Source of the DNA: Corynebacterium falsenii
GTDB taxonomy: Bacteria > Actinomycetota > Actinomycetes > Mycobacteriales > Mycobacteriaceae
Reading direction: 5' to 3'
Length of the DNA stretch: 64,000 nt
Assembly: GCF_020099275.1 (NCBI RefSeq)
Contig: NZ_CP083646.1
Coordinates: forward strand, 1,426,001 to 1,490,000
Shown: positions 8,649 through 18,217 of the stretch, one piece after another
Layout: each line of letters opens with the position of its first letter
Position numbering within the stretch: position 1 is the stretch's first letter
Notes under the pieces: model-generated
What the model saw: only the letters and a program-made list of their open reading frames with translations
Databases searched by the model: none
What the model was told of the DNA's origin: nothing
Program-made: the position numbers and the translations under genes

Positions 8649-9968
8649 GTGACCCGCTGGGTGGCCCACATCGACATGGATGCGTTCTTCGCATCCGTCG
8701 AGCAGCTGACGCGGCCGACGTTGCGCGGCCGGCCCGTGCTCGTCGGCGGTATCGGCGGGCGGGGAGTGGTCGCCGGGGCGTCGTACGAGGCGCGTGAGTA
8801 CGGTGCCCGCTCGGCCATGCCCATGAGCCAGGCCGTGCGGCTGTGCCACAACCGCGCGGTCGTGGTGCGCCCCCGCAAGCAGGTGTATTCCGCCGCGTCG
8901 CGACGCATCTTCGAGGTCATCTCTGGCTATGCCGGGCTGGTGGAGCAGCTATCTGTGGATGAGGGTTTCGCCGAACCCCAGGGGCTCACCGACGCAGCCG
9001 CTGCCGAGCAATGGGCCAGGGATCTGCAGGCGGCAGTGGAGGAGCAGACGGGTCTGCCCGCGTCGGTTGGCATGGCCTCGACGAAGCTGGACGCGAAGAT
9101 GGCCTCCGACCTGGCCAAACCGCACGGCATCGCCGTGGTTGGTGCTGACGAGCGGATGGAAGTCTTCGGCCCCCGGCCCGTCGGCGATCTGTGGGGCATT
9201 GGCAAGGTTGCCCAAGGCAAGCTGCACAGCATCGGGGTCGATACCATCGGCCAGTTCGTGGATCTTGACCCCGGCGACGTGTCCACGCTTCTGGGCTCGG
9301 TGGGCGTGGAGGTGCAGCGCATGGCCTCCGGCGACGACCCACGCCCTGTGGCCCCGCGTGCCCGCGCCAAGCAGGTCAGCGCGGAGAAGACCTTGGCCGT
9401 GGATGCCCGCACCACCGCGGAGGCTCTCCACGCCCTCGATGACACCGCCCGTGCCATGCACCGCCGCTTGCTCAAGGACGGTCGCGCCGCGCGTACGGTC
9501 ACGGTGAAGACCCGCACGGCTGATTTCATGTTGCACACTCGCTCGGCCGGGCTACCTGCACCGACGGACGACTTTGATCAGATCCTCGCGCTGGCCCAGC
9601 GGCTGCTGCCCCGGCCCGAACAGGCCGGCGCCTTCCGGCTGGTCGGCGTGAGCGTGTCGGGGTTGGTCGCGGATCGCCAGGAGCTGTTGTTCCCCGAACT
9701 CGACCGCACCCCGGCTCCCGTTGTGCAGATATCCGACGCCGCTACGGTGATTTCTGGCTGGCAGGTCACCCAAGACATTCACCACGAGGACTACGGACAT
9801 GGGTGGGTGCAGGGCACGGGCTCGGGAGTGGTGAGCATCCGCTTCGAGACCCGCTCGACCGGGCCGGGGAAGACGCGGACGTTCCCGGTGGACGATCCCA
9901 AGCTCAGCCACGCGGATCCGCTGGAGAGCCTGGATTGGGAGGGCATCTCCGCCGATGACGAGGACTAG
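8649..9968 (+). CDS. dinB: DNA polymerase IV (Y family)
   Basis: 439 residues. Error-prone translesion polymerase. Catalytic motifs are visible: HIDMDAFFASVEQ at the N-terminus (first carboxylates), YEAREYGARSAMP, and SVDEGFAE around residue 100 (second carboxylate pair). The little-finger domain lies in the C-terminal third, and RQELLFPEL near residue 345 resembles a beta-clamp binding motif (QxxLF). GTG 8649 begins three bases after ileS, so it is likely cotranscribed with it. The last four bases overlap the convergent asparaginase gene. Confidence 0.92.
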   Translation: MTRWVAHIDMDAFFASVEQLTRPTLRGRPVLVGGIGGRGVVAGASYEAREYGARSAMPMSQAVRLCHNRAVVVRPRKQVYSAASRRIFEVISGYAGLVEQLSVDEGFAEPQGLTDAAAAEQWARDLQAAVEEQTGLPASVGMASTKLDAKMASDLAKPHGIAVVGADERMEVFGPRPVGDLWGIGKVAQGKLHSIGVDTIGQFVDLDPGDVSTLLGSVGVEVQRMASGDDPRPVAPRARAKQVSAEKTLAVDARTTAEALHALDDTARAMHRRLLKDGRAARTVTVKTRTADFMLHTRSAGLPAPTDDFDQILALAQRLLPRPEQAGAFRLVGVSVSGLVADRQELLFPELDRTPAPVVQISDAATVISGWQVTQDIHHEDYGHGWVQGTGSGVVSIRFETRSTGPGKTRTFPVDDPKLSHADPLESLDWEGISADDED

Positions 9969-11032
9969 CGGGAGGCTCCAGCGGACTCAGCGGACTCAGC
10001 GGACTCAGTGGTGTCTGCGGCTGCTGCGTTGGCGAGCAGCTGGATGCGGGCCTGCGCTGGGCTGAGGAACCCTGCGAGGCTCAATGCGCCGTCGCTGCCC
10101 TCCACGAGGGAGGCACCGCCACCAGCGCCGCCGTACACGGCGTGGACTGAGCCCTCGGGGACGCGGGTGCTCAACACCACGGGCAGGCTGGGGTGCGTGG
10201 CCTGGAGCTCGCGCAGGGCATCGGCCACCGGAAGGGGAAGGTTGCCGGAGCCCAGGGCTGCGATGACGAGCCCGTCGATGGGTTCGGCCTCGAGGCGGGC
10301 GCTGAGCGCGGTGAGTTGGCGGCCGTCGTCTCCGGCGTAGGTGGTGATGATGGGAACGGTTCGACCCTGCAGGCGGGGGCGCGGCCCCTGTGTCCTGAGG
10401 GGAGCGCCCCCGAGTGCTACCCCGGCGGGGTGCGGGGAGGAGGACCTGAAGGCGTCGTCGTCCGTGGTGTGGAACTTGTAGGTACCGGCGGCGGCGAGTG
10501 TGCGGCCACCGAAGTGGAGGAAGACCCCGCTAGTGCCGGATGCAGCTCGGGCTGTGGTGAGCTCGGTGGCGAGCTTGGTGGCGAGCTCGGTGGCGAGGTT
10601 AATAGCGCCGGAGATATTGGCCGGCCCGTCCGGGTGCGGGTCGTCGGCGGGGCGCTGGGCGCCGGTGAACACTATGGGAACAGGAGGCACAGAAGACCCG
10701 GCAGGCACAGAAGACACAGAAGAAACAGCAGGGGGGAGCAGCAGGTGCGCCGCCATGAGAGTTTCTTCCATCGTGTCGGTGCCGTGGAGCACCACGACTG
10801 CGCGGGAGGTGCGCTGTGCGGCCTCGATGTGGTCGAGGAGCTCGTCGATTTGCGCGAGGGTGATTGAGGAGGAATCGAGGCTCATGACGTCCTCGGCGAT
10901 GATGTCCCCGCGGTCGCAGTCGGCCTGGCGTACCAGCGCGGCGGTATCGAGGGTGGGCACAAGTGCTCCGGCTGCATCGTGGGTGCAGGAGATCGTGCCG
11001 CCGGTGCCGAGCACGCGAATGGGAAGAGTCAT
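9965..11032 (-). CDS. ansA: L-asparaginase
   Basis: 355 residues, no signal peptide, so probably the cytoplasmic enzyme hydrolysing asparagine to aspartate and ammonia. Both catalytic threonine motifs are present: VLGTGGTISCT at the N-terminus and VVLHGTDTMEETL near residue 85, followed by FTGAQRP and DGPANI. The gene contains in-frame microrepeats: a 9-nt unit three times at the 3' end (9981-10007, residues ESAESAESA) and a 12-nt unit at 10565-10598 (LATELATKLATEL). These lengthen the protein slightly relative to the ~320-330 residues usual for the family. Confidence 0.92.
   Translation of the reverse strand: MTLPIRVLGTGGTISCTHDAAGALVPTLDTAALVRQADCDRGDIIAEDVMSLDSSSITLAQIDELLDHIEAAQRTSRAVVVLHGTDTMEETLMAAHLLLPPAVSSVSSVPAGSSVPPVPIVFTGAQRPADDPHPDGPANISGAINLATELATKLATELTTARAASGTSGVFLHFGGRTLAAAGTYKFHTTDDDAFRSSSPHPAGVALGGAPLRTQGPRPRLQGRTVPIITTYAGDDGRQLTALSARLEAEPIDGLVIAALGSGNLPLPVADALRELQATHPSLPVVLSTRVPEGSVHAVYGGAGGGASLVEGSDGALSLAGFLSPAQARIQLLANAAAADTTESAESAESAGASR
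9981..10007. repeat. 9-bp tandem repeat, three copies, inside ansA
   Basis: GCGGACTCA repeats exactly three times and encodes Glu-Ser-Ala units near the C-terminus of asparaginase. It stays in frame. Confidence 0.9.
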
Positions 11033-11095
11033 ATCACATGTGTAACATCGTTAACGTCCATTCCCAAGAATGTTTCCAGTGAAGGAGCACAACCT

Positions 11096-11605
11096 GTGCG
11101 CATCGCAAAGGCACTAGCCGTGACCACGGCACTGACGGCCACCCTCACGCTGGCGGCGTGTGGCAACGACGATTCCTCCAAGGACTCCAGCTCATCCAGC
11201 ACGGCTGCAAGCACCTCCGCCACCCAGCAGGCGGCCCAGCTGCCCACCGCCCAGGAGCTCAGCGACGTTCTCAACCGCGCCGTCGACCCCAACATCCCCA
11301 CCGCTGAAAAGACTGACACTGTGGTCAACGGCGAGCAGGCTCCGCAGCTGTTCGATGCTCTGACCGCAGCGAAGCAGCAGTCCGGCGCCACCTTGCAGGT
11401 CGTGGACCCCGTGCTTCCGGCCCTGACCCCCGGCAACGCATCCGCCACGGTGAACATCACCCTGCCGAATCAGCCCCCGCAGGTGATCTCCGAGGTGGAG
11501 TTCGTCAACGACAACGGCAAGTGGAAGCTTGACCAGCGCTGGGCCTGCACCCTGGTGCAGAACGTGCTGCCGGACCAGGTTCCCCCGATGTGTAACCAGG
11601 TCTAG
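11096..11605 (+). CDS. Secreted lipoprotein, MTB12-like
   Basis: 169 residues. A signal peptide with lipobox LTLAACG places the lipidated Cys near residue 22. A Ser/Ala/Thr-rich stretch (about 25-50) precedes a compact domain beginning PTAQELSDVLNRAVD and ending WACTLVQNVLPDQVPPMC. The domain resembles the low-molecular-weight antigen MTB12 (CFP-2) family of Mycobacterium, from recall. GTG 11096 has the ribosome site GAAGGAG 10 bases upstream. Function is unknown; it is probably on the outer face of the cytoplasmic membrane. The stop shares CTAG with the convergent gene's stop. Confidence 0.8.
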   Translation: MRIAKALAVTTALTATLTLAACGNDDSSKDSSSSSTAASTSATQQAAQLPTAQELSDVLNRAVDPNIPTAEKTDTVVNGEQAPQLFDALTAAKQQSGATLQVVDPVLPALTPGNASATVNITLPNQPPQVISEVEFVNDNGKWKLDQRWACTLVQNVLPDQVPPMCNQV

Positions 11606-12498
11606 CTGCGCGGCTCCCACCGGCTCTTGGCGGTGATTTCTTGGAGGACTCGGACATCCGAGTCCTCCTTTCCGTATGTCACATTGGTGGTGACGTCGAT
11701 GGTGCCGCGCACCGGAAGTGGCCGGTTGAGATCCAGGTTCAACTGGCCGTTGGACGTGGAGGACACATTGAGGACGGACAGGTCCGTATCCGGCAGGCTG
11801 GACACCGCCGGGCGGCGCTGAACCTGCACCTTGAGCGACACGGCCTGCCCCTTGCGCTCCACGAGTGTGTAGGTGAGGTCCTGCAGCATGGAGATGCCGT
11901 CATCAACACGGCTGGAGACCTTCCACTGGCCACCGACACCTACCGGCTCGGAAGGGAACACCAGCGGGTAGTCGTTCATCTGATTCATGGCCTTTTCAAT
12001 GCTCACGCGCGCGGAATCCGTGGCGGCATCGGGGGCGGTGTAGGTGCGCGTCTTCACACGCCCATCGACTCCTTGGGTGGACACCATCTGGAATCCCTCG
12101 GCCGAGGCGATGTCCTCGTTTCGTTCCTTGTTGGTGCCGGAGGGCTTGCCAACCGTGACGGTGGACGTGCGCTCCTTGCCATCCGTGGAGGCGGACGCGG
12201 TGAGAGGAAGGTTCATCGTCACCTCGGCGTACGGCACGTTCTCAGCAGATCCGCCGGTTGTTTTCTGTTCCAACCCCTGCGTGGCGCTGAACGTCAGCTT
12301 CTGCTCGGAATCGTCGGAAAACCACACCAGTGGCTCGCGCGGCGCAGCGCCGGCATCGATGAGCTCCACGTTCACGCCGGGGACGTTCACGTTGGCTGGC
12401 CTCGCCTGCTGGGAATTATCCGACGAGCAGGCGGCGGTTGATAACGCAAGCGCAAGGGCGCTGCACAGTCCTAGCACCGATTTGGTTGAAATACCCAC
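11602..12498 (-). CDS. Uncharacterised lipoprotein
   Basis: 298 residues. The N-terminus is a signal peptide with lipobox STAACS (lipidated Cys near residue 21). It is followed by a Gln/Asn-rich segment and a long beta-rich domain with no Cys and no motif I can assign; the general look is that of the DUF6263-type actinobacterial secreted proteins (tentative). GTG 12498 is chosen over upstream codons because TACGCT on the minus strand (12512-12507) lies 8 bases upstream, a leaderless layout. Longer starts would overlap lspA. Confidence 0.75.
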   Translation of the reverse strand: MGISTKSVLGLCSALALALSTAACSSDNSQQARPANVNVPGVNVELIDAGAAPREPLVWFSDDSEQKLTFSATQGLEQKTTGGSAENVPYAEVTMNLPLTASASTDGKERTSTVTVGKPSGTNKERNEDIASAEGFQMVSTQGVDGRVKTRTYTAPDAATDSARVSIEKAMNQMNDYPLVFPSEPVGVGGQWKVSSRVDDGISMLQDLTYTLVERKGQAVSLKVQVQRRPAVSSLPDTDLSVLNVSSTSNGQLNLDLNRPLPVRGTIDVTTNVTYGKEDSDVRVLQEITAKSRWEPRS

Positions 12499-12506
12499 AA
12501 GTTCAC

Positions 12507-12530
12507 AGCGTAACAGGCTGCCGTTAGACT
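12507..12530. promoter_or_regulatory. Divergent leaderless promoters, lipoprotein / lspA
   Basis: Minus-strand -10 TACGCT at 12512-12507 lies 8 bases before the lipoprotein GTG. Plus-strand -10 TAGACT at 12525-12530 lies 8 bases before the lspA GTG. Neither start has a ribosome site. Confidence 0.55.
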
Positions 12531-12538
12531 CTTTAAGC

Positions 12539-13057
12539 GTGACTTCAAAACCAGCCAAGCTTTTCGCCCTGGCGTTGATGGCCGGAATCCTGGCCATTGA
12601 CCAGATCAGCAAGTGGGCTGTGGTGGAAAACCTCCAGCCGGAGACCGCTTACCCCGTCATCGGCGATATCTTCCGCCTCTACCTGGTGCGCAATCCCGGT
12701 GCCGCCTTTTCCTTCGGTACCAGCGCCACCATCGTGTTCTCCTTCATCCAGATGGCCGCTGTGGTGGTGTGCATCTACCTGGCTCTGCGGAACACGAGCA
12801 CGTGGGCAGCGTGGCCCATCGGCCTCATCGGCGGCGGCGCGGCTGGCAACCTCACCGACCGGATTTTTCGCAGCCCGGGCGGCTTGCACGGCCACGTGGT
12901 GGACTTCTTCTCCTTCGGCAGCTTCGCCATCTTCAACGTTGCCGACGCCGCCATCACGGTGGGGGTGATCCTGTACCTGATTTACGCATTCTTCGTGGAG
13001 CCCCGCCAGCGAGCCCGCGCTACCGAAGAACCCGAGGAGGTGACCGTGAGTGAATAG
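12539..13057 (+). CDS. lspA: Lipoprotein signal peptidase (signal peptidase II)
   Basis: 172 residues, four membrane helices. It cleaves prolipoproteins after diacylglycerol transfer by Lgt (whose gene is also in this window). The catalytic aspartates are in GNLTDRIF and [18 protein letters not shown] and HGHVVDFF are further family motifs. The C-terminal tail is acidic ([11 protein letters not shown]). Start GTG 12539 follows TAGACT by 8 bases. The stop overlaps the next gene by eight bases, indicating translational coupling. Confidence 0.95.
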   Translation: MTSKPAKLFALALMAGILAIDQISKWAVVENLQPETAYPVIGDIFRLYLVRNPGAAFSFGTSATIVFSFIQMAAVVVCIYLALRNTSTWAAWPIGLIGGGAAGNLTDRIFRSPGGLHGHVVDFFSFGSFAIFNVADAAITVGVILYLIYAFFVEPRQRARATEEPEEVTVSE

Positions 13058-14000
13058 CAGTTCCAGCAGCCGCGAGCACCGGCTCATGCCCGTTCCAGAC
13101 GGCCTCGGCGGTATGCGGGTCGATGCGGGCCTGTCCAAGCTCCTGGGACTAAGCCGCACGGTCGTCGCCGACCTCGCCTCCGCAGGCGACGTTCTCCAGG
13201 ACAACAAACCAGCGGGCAAGTCCGACCGGCTCGTCGCAGGAGCCTGGCTCGATGTGACCCTGCCCGAGCCCCCACGGGATCTCGCGGCCGAACCGCCGCA
13301 GCACGTCGAGGGCATGGAGATCCTGTACTCCGATGATGACGTGATCGTCATCGACAAGCCCGTCGGCGTGGCCGCCCACCCCACCCTTGGCTGGGAGGGC
13401 CCCACCGTCACCTCCGGTCTCGCCGCGGCCGGCTTTCGCATTTCCACCTCCGGCCCGCCCGAGCGCAAGGGCATCGTTCAACGCCTTGACGTGGGCACCT
13501 CCGGGGCCATGATCGTGGCCGCCAGCGAGCGGGCCTACACGGTCCTCAAGCGGGCCTTCCGCAACCGCGAAGTGTCCAAGACGTATCACGCACTCGTGCA
13601 AGGTCACCCCGATCCCACGACCGGAACGATCGACGCCCCCATCGGGCGACACCCCAGCGCGGGATGGCGCTTCGCGGTCCGCGATGATGGCAAACACGCT
13701 GTCACGCATTACGACACCTTGGAGGCCCACCGCCAGGCCAGCCTGTTGAAGGTGAAGCTGGAAACGGGGCGCACCCACCAGATCCGCGTGCATTTTTCCT
13801 CGCTGCACCACCCCTTGTGCGGCGACCCCATGTACGGCTCCGATCCGACACTGTCGGAGAAGCTGGGGCTGACGCGGCAGTGGCTGCACGCCGTAGAGTT
13901 GGGGTTCCCCCACCCAGATGGCCGCTGGATGACCGTGACCTCCCCGTACCCAGATGATCTCCAAGCTGCCCTTGACACCTTGAGGCAAGCCAATGAGTGA
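13050..14000 (+). CDS. rluD: RluA/RluD-family pseudouridine synthase
   Basis: 316 residues. Converts specific uridines in structured RNA, most likely 23S rRNA, to pseudouridine. An N-terminal S4-like RNA-binding domain (about residues 15-75) precedes the catalytic domain. The catalytic Asp lies in QRLDVGTSG near residue 150. Further motifs are [16 protein letters not shown] and DPMYG. GTG 13050 is inside the end of lspA. The lspA-rluD linkage is common among bacteria. The exact target uridines cannot be inferred. Confidence 0.92.
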   Translation: MNSSSSSREHRLMPVPDGLGGMRVDAGLSKLLGLSRTVVADLASAGDVLQDNKPAGKSDRLVAGAWLDVTLPEPPRDLAAEPPQHVEGMEILYSDDDVIVIDKPVGVAAHPTLGWEGPTVTSGLAAAGFRISTSGPPERKGIVQRLDVGTSGAMIVAASERAYTVLKRAFRNREVSKTYHALVQGHPDPTTGTIDAPIGRHPSAGWRFAVRDDGKHAVTHYDTLEAHRQASLLKVKLETGRTHQIRVHFSSLHHPLCGDPMYGSDPTLSEKLGLTRQWLHAVELGFPHPDGRWMTVTSPYPDDLQAALDTLRQANE

Positions 14001-14658
14001 CAACCGGACAGATCACAGCAGCAACTCCGGTTACCGCAACCGCTCCCCGCAACACGTTCGCGCCGACCGCAAACGGCAGCGCGAGCTCGACTGGGAAGAC
14101 ACGCGCCTGCCCGCCTGGGTCGCCTGGGTATCCGTCCTATGCCTCATCGTGCTCTTCTTGGGCTTCATCATGCTGGCGAATTCGGATCGCACAAACAAGC
14201 CCATGAACGTCAACGGCGATCAGCTCGGCCCGCTCGATGTCTCCGCCCAGCAATACGCCGGTTACGCGAAGGAACAACTGGATAAGGCCACCGGTGATGA
14301 GCCCCGCTGGGCGCTGGTCTCGCCCGATCCGAACCACTGGTGGACGGTGGACCAACTCACGGAGATCCTCAAGGGAGTGGACGCCCGCGTGAGCACGTTC
14401 TACCTGGGGCCGGGCACGCAACGAGCCGTGGCCGAGCCAGCCGTGGGGCATACCCGAGCGGACGTGATTAGGCAGGTGGCTGAGGGCGTCGCCCAAAGAG
14501 CACAAATCCCCGTATCGGACGTTCGATTCGACGGGGTACTTGTCTACGCCACGCCGAGCGTGCTGCGCGAGTTGGCCAAGAAGGTCTACGCCGTGGAACC
14601 CGCACATCCCGATGCCGCCTACGGGCGCATCGGCATCCGCCCCATCGGTGCCGCATGA
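13993..14658 (+). CDS. Uncharacterised single-pass membrane protein
   Basis: 221 residues. A hydrophilic N-terminal part (about 1-45, Arg- and Asn-rich) precedes one membrane helix (about 46-68, [20 protein letters not shown]). An external domain of about 150 residues follows, with [21 protein letters not shown] and [19 protein letters not shown]. The pattern suggests a type II protein with an extracytoplasmic domain. I recognise no family. It overlaps rluD by eight bases and the next gene by four, so it belongs to the lspA-rluD unit. Confidence 0.8.
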   Translation: MSDNRTDHSSNSGYRNRSPQHVRADRKRQRELDWEDTRLPAWVAWVSVLCLIVLFLGFIMLANSDRTNKPMNVNGDQLGPLDVSAQQYAGYAKEQLDKATGDEPRWALVSPDPNHWWTVDQLTEILKGVDARVSTFYLGPGTQRAVAEPAVGHTRADVIRQVAEGVAQRAQIPVSDVRFDGVLVYATPSVLRELAKKVYAVEPAHPDAAYGRIGIRPIGAA

Positions 14659-15548
14659 TCTGGGGAATCGCCTGCTATGTGATGTGGGGACTGTTCCCCG
14701 CATTCTTCCCGCTGCTGCGCCCGGCCAGCCCGATGGAGATTCTGGCGAACCGCTTCGTGTGGACGTTGGTGTTCATGCTCATCGTGCTGCTGATCGTCCG
14801 GCGGCTCGGGGAGCTGCGCACCATCACGGCTCGGCAGTGGGGCATCGTGGCGGTCGCGGCGGTGCTCATCGGCGCGAACTGGGGGCTGTATATTTACGCG
14901 GTCAACAACGATCACGTGGCGGATGCCGCCCTGGGGTATTTCATCAACCCCCTGGTCAGCGTGTTGCTGGGCGTGATCGTGCTGCGCGAGGGCCTGCGCC
15001 CACTGCAGAAGACGTCGGTGGCGATCGCGGCGGTGGCCGTGGTCGTGCTCACGGTGGCGCTGGGGCGGCCGCCGATCATCTCCTTGGCCCTTGCGTTCTC
15101 GTTCGGGTTGTACGGCTTGGTCAAGAAACGTGTTCGTTTGGCGCCCACCCAATCCCTCACCGCCGAAACTCTGGTGCTGGCACCCGTGGGGCTGCTCTAC
15201 CTGGGGTGGCTGCAGACACGTGGGGATAACACGTTCACGCAGTTCGGTGCTGGCCACGCTGCGCTGCTCATGAGCGCGGGTGTGGTGACGGCCCTGCCGC
15301 TGTTGTGTTTCGCCCGCGCGGCGCAGGAAATTACGCTGACCAGCTTGGGGATGATCCAGTACATCACCCCCGTGATGCAGATGCTGTGGGCGGTGTTTAT
15401 CAACCACGAGCATATTGAGCCCGTGCGGTGGGTGGGCTTCGTCATCATCTGGGTGGCGGTGACCGTGTTCGTGGTGGACCTGGTGATCCACCGTCCGCGC
15501 TCGGCGACGCGGGTCACGCGGCTGCGGCGTGGCGGGGCAGACGCTTAG
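14655..15548 (+). CDS. rarD: EamA/RarD-family permease
   Basis: 297 residues, about ten membrane helices in the two-repeat EamA (drug/metabolite transporter) fold. RarD hallmarks include GIACYVMWGLFPAFFPLL near the N-terminus, EILANRFVWTL, and ANWGLYIYAVNNDHV. The substrate is unknown. ATG 14655 overlaps the preceding stop (ATGA), indicating an operon. The last bases overlap the convergent oxidase gene by four. Confidence 0.88.
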   Translation: MIWGIACYVMWGLFPAFFPLLRPASPMEILANRFVWTLVFMLIVLLIVRRLGELRTITARQWGIVAVAAVLIGANWGLYIYAVNNDHVADAALGYFINPLVSVLLGVIVLREGLRPLQKTSVAIAAVAVVVLTVALGRPPIISLALAFSFGLYGLVKKRVRLAPTQSLTAETLVLAPVGLLYLGWLQTRGDNTFTQFGAGHAALLMSAGVVTALPLLCFARAAQEITLTSLGMIQYITPVMQMLWAVFINHEHIEPVRWVGFVIIWVAVTVFVVDLVIHRPRSATRVTRLRRGGADA

Positions 15549-16879
15549 GCCAAGCCGAACACCCGGTCCACCATCGAGTTCCGAAACATCCCGGCCGGAT
15601 CCACCTCCGCCCGCAGCTCACAGGCCGCGGCCAAGTCCTCGTGGCGCTCCAGCAGATCCTCGTGCGTCAGCGTGTGGATCTTGCCCCAGTGCGGGCGCCC
15701 GCCTGCGGTCTTGAGGATCGGCTCGATGTGGCGGAATAGCGCCCGGTGATCGTCTTTGTGGAAGCGGTGCACGGCGATGTAGCAGCTCTCGCGCCCCTTC
15801 GCCGTGGACAGCGGCACATCATCGCCTGCCGTGCCGCGCACCTCGATGGGGAACAGCACGCGCTCGCCACAGGTGTTCATCGCATGCATGACGTCCTTGA
15901 TGACCTCCGGCGCGTCGGCCAGGGGCACGGCGTATTCCATCTCGTTGAAGCGCACCCGGCGCGAGGAGACGAACACGTCGTGCGCCACGTTGGAGTACTC
16001 CCGCTGCGCCAGGGTGGCCGCGCAGAGCTTCGCCATGGGGCGGGTGAGCGCCGGCGCGTAGTGCGCGAGCGTGTTGAGGCCGTAGTACACGCCGTTGTTA
16101 AGCACCTCGTCTTCCAGAACCGCCTTCCACCGGGCGGAGGGCTGGGTGGGAGTGTCCCCGGGCAGTCGCGTGTTGGTCTTGGTGTGTGCCACGCCGGTGG
16201 TGGGGAACCAGTAGAACTCGAAGTGATCCACCGCCGTCGCCCGCTGCGGGAAGTTCGCCACCACGGGGCCGACCGGCTCGGCGGCTTCCACGGCGTGCAG
16301 CACGAAAGTGTCCACCACGTCCAGCTCCACCTCCGTGATGATGCCGTAGGCGCCCAGCGAGATCCGCGCCAGGTGGAACAGCCGCCCGGCCAGGCCGGGA
16401 GCATCCGGGTGGCATTCAATGGCCTGCCCGTCCGGGGTGACGATGCGGAATGCCCGCACCATGCCCGCAAAACCGGTGAAGCCCATGCCGGTGCCGTGGG
16501 TGCCGGTGCTAATCGCGCCGGCGACCGACTGCGGGTCCACGTCGCCCTGGTTCGCCAGCGCCACACCGTGGGGCCACAGCAGCGCGGGGATGTCCCGCAA
16601 CCGGGTGCCGGCGCGCAGCCGTGCGGTCATCGCGTCCTTATCCACCCGGATCAGCCCGGCCATCTTGTCCAGGTTCACCAGCGTGCCGTCGGTGACGGCG
16701 GCGGGCATGAACGAGTGGCCCGCACCCACGGCCTTGACCCGCTCGGCGCTGGCCCCGGCGCGGTCAATGATGCGGATGAGCTCTGCCTCGCTCGTCGGCT
16801 GCACGATGGCTCGGGGCTGGGCCTTTTCCACACCGGACCAGTTGTGCCACGTCGCTGTGGTGCTTTTCAGACTGCTCAT
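15545..16879 (-). CDS. FAD-linked D-arabinono-1,4-lactone oxidase-type enzyme
   Basis: 444 residues. The N-terminal FAD-binding PCMH domain (about 15-180) shows AVGAGHSFMP and the flavin-binding GAISTGTHGTG. The C-terminal ALO domain ends RAEVDPAGMFRNSMVDRVFGLA. Homologues oxidise L-gulono- or D-arabinono-1,4-lactone (for example mycobacterial Rv1771). No His was seen in the usual covalent flavin position beyond the GHS segment. It starts at ATG 16879, overlapping the stop of the upstream broken gene by one base, so the two were built as an operon. Confidence 0.88.
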   Translation of the reverse strand: MSSLKSTTATWHNWSGVEKAQPRAIVQPTSEAELIRIIDRAGASAERVKAVGAGHSFMPAAVTDGTLVNLDKMAGLIRVDKDAMTARLRAGTRLRDIPALLWPHGVALANQGDVDPQSVAGAISTGTHGTGMGFTGFAGMVRAFRIVTPDGQAIECHPDAPGLAGRLFHLARISLGAYGIITEVELDVVDTFVLHAVEAAEPVGPVVANFPQRATAVDHFEFYWFPTTGVAHTKTNTRLPGDTPTQPSARWKAVLEDEVLNNGVYYGLNTLAHYAPALTRPMAKLCAATLAQREYSNVAHDVFVSSRRVRFNEMEYAVPLADAPEVIKDVMHAMNTCGERVLFPIEVRGTAGDDVPLSTAKGRESCYIAVHRFHKDDHRALFRHIEPILKTAGGRPHWGKIHTLTHEDLLERHEDLAAACELRAEVDPAGMFRNSMVDRVFGLA

Positions 16880-18103
16880 TAGACAAAGACCTTTCCTTCG
16901 CCGCGGTAGGTGGGCCACGTGGCGATGACTTCGCCACCGCTGACCACCTGCACCTCGTTGTTGAATTCGTTTTGTTCGCCCGCTTTGGCGTGGCGAAGCC
17001 AGACATGGTCGCCGATGCGCAGGTTGCGCGCCGCCGCTCCCGTCAGCGGTGTTTGCACCTCACCGGGGCCTTCCAGCGAGCTCATCGTGAGCCCCTCTGG
17101 CCAGTCCACCGTGGGCAGACGGTCGCGGCCAATCACTCCCGACGCCACCCTGCCGCCCCCTGCCACGGTGACCGTATCGGTAGCTGGCCGCCGCACGACT
17201 GGCAGCACGAACCACTCAGCGGGCGTGGGGGAGAAGTGCAACGACGAAGACGCGCTCCCTACGGTGTGGTAACCACTCAGCGGGCGTGGGGGAGAAGTGG
17301 CGATAATGGTCGAACAGGCCCGGGCCCAAGATTCCAGAGCCGGCGCCGATTTCGGTGATGACCTGCTCCGCCGCGGTCGTTTCGATGGAGCCGGTGCCGC
17401 CGCCGTTGACGAACTCCAGGGGCGCGCCGAGGGCATCTTCCACCGCGTGCACGATGGCCGCGCGGCGGGTGGCCAGTTCGGCGGCGGAGATCTTTTTCAT
17501 CACCCCGACGGCGGCAGAGGTGTCCGTGGTGCCCGCGATCTGCCCCTCGTAGGCCAGGAGCCCCACGAGGGTGCAGACAGGATGCGTGCTGATGAGCCGG
17601 GTCAGGGAAACTGCTTGGCCCACCGTGTGGACAGGGGAGCGGCGAGCACCCAGGTGAACGGGGCCGATGCGGAGGCTGGCGTCGACGTCGATACACACAC
17701 GAATAGGGGCCGAACAGCACTGGGCGATGAGATCGAGATGGCCGGGGCTATCGACCATGAGTGTGATGGCGCGCCGGGCGGCGGCGCCGGTGGGGTGCTC
17801 GGCGAGGCGGCGGAGGCTGGCGCGGTTGGCGGTGGGGTAGGCCACGAGGATGTCGGTGCTCACGCCGGTATCGAACAGCCACAGGGCCTCCTCGAGGCTG
17901 TAGGCCAGGATGCCGCGGTAGCCGGGGAGCTCGCCGACGCGGCGGAGCAGCTCGGGGATGCGCACGGATTTGCTGGCCAGGCGGATGGGCACGCCGGAGG
18001 CGCGCATGGTCATGGCGCGGGCGTTGTCCAGGGCGGCGTCGAGATCCAGCACGGCGAAGGGGGCATCGAGGTGGGCGACGGCGGAGCGGATAGATGGTCT
18101 CAC
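16879..18103 (-). pseudogene. Alanine-racemase-fold PLP enzyme, broken by a repeat-flanked 61-bp insertion
   Basis: The family covers amino-acid deaminases/aldolases with an alanine racemase N-terminal domain. The PLP lysine is in IRLASKSVRIPE near residue 47, and EFVNGGGTGS near residue 240 binds phosphate. Reading from GTG 18103, the frame is intact to HFSPTPAEW (about 17273), then runs into an early stop at 17216. The correct C-terminal half, with a second HFSPTPAEW then FVLPVVRRP to the end at 16879, lies in another frame. A 29-bp direct repeat (17210-17238 and 17271-17299) causes this. Removing exactly 61 bp restores a 387-residue protein. TATGCT on the minus strand lies 7 bases before GTG 18103. 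Confidence 0.8.
17210..17299. repeat. 29-bp direct repeat with 32-bp spacer inside the broken gene
   Basis: Copies at 17210-17238 and 17271-17299 are identical and encode the same HFSPTPAEW stretch on the minus strand. The offset is 61 bp, which is not a multiple of three. The 32 bp between them match neither flank, so this is not a simple tandem duplication. Confidence 0.95.
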
Positions 18104-18160
18104 ACCCAAAAGCATATAGTTGTGCGCACATCACATTTGCTGGTTTGAGTGATTCTCGTT

Positions 18161-18186
18161 GGCGGTATTTTTGGGCGGTATTTTTG
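18161..18186 (+). repeat. 13-bp tandem repeat upstream of dnaE1
   Basis: GGCGGTATTTTTG occurs twice (18161-18173 and 18174-18186) followed by a partial third copy. It lies immediately before the dnaE1 -10 candidate TAAGAT at 18204-18209. The palindrome TGTGCGCACA is at 18121-18130, closer to the divergent gene. Confidence 0.7.
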
Positions 18187-18217
18187 GGCGGGGCATCACG
18201 CGCTAAGATGGCGCAGC

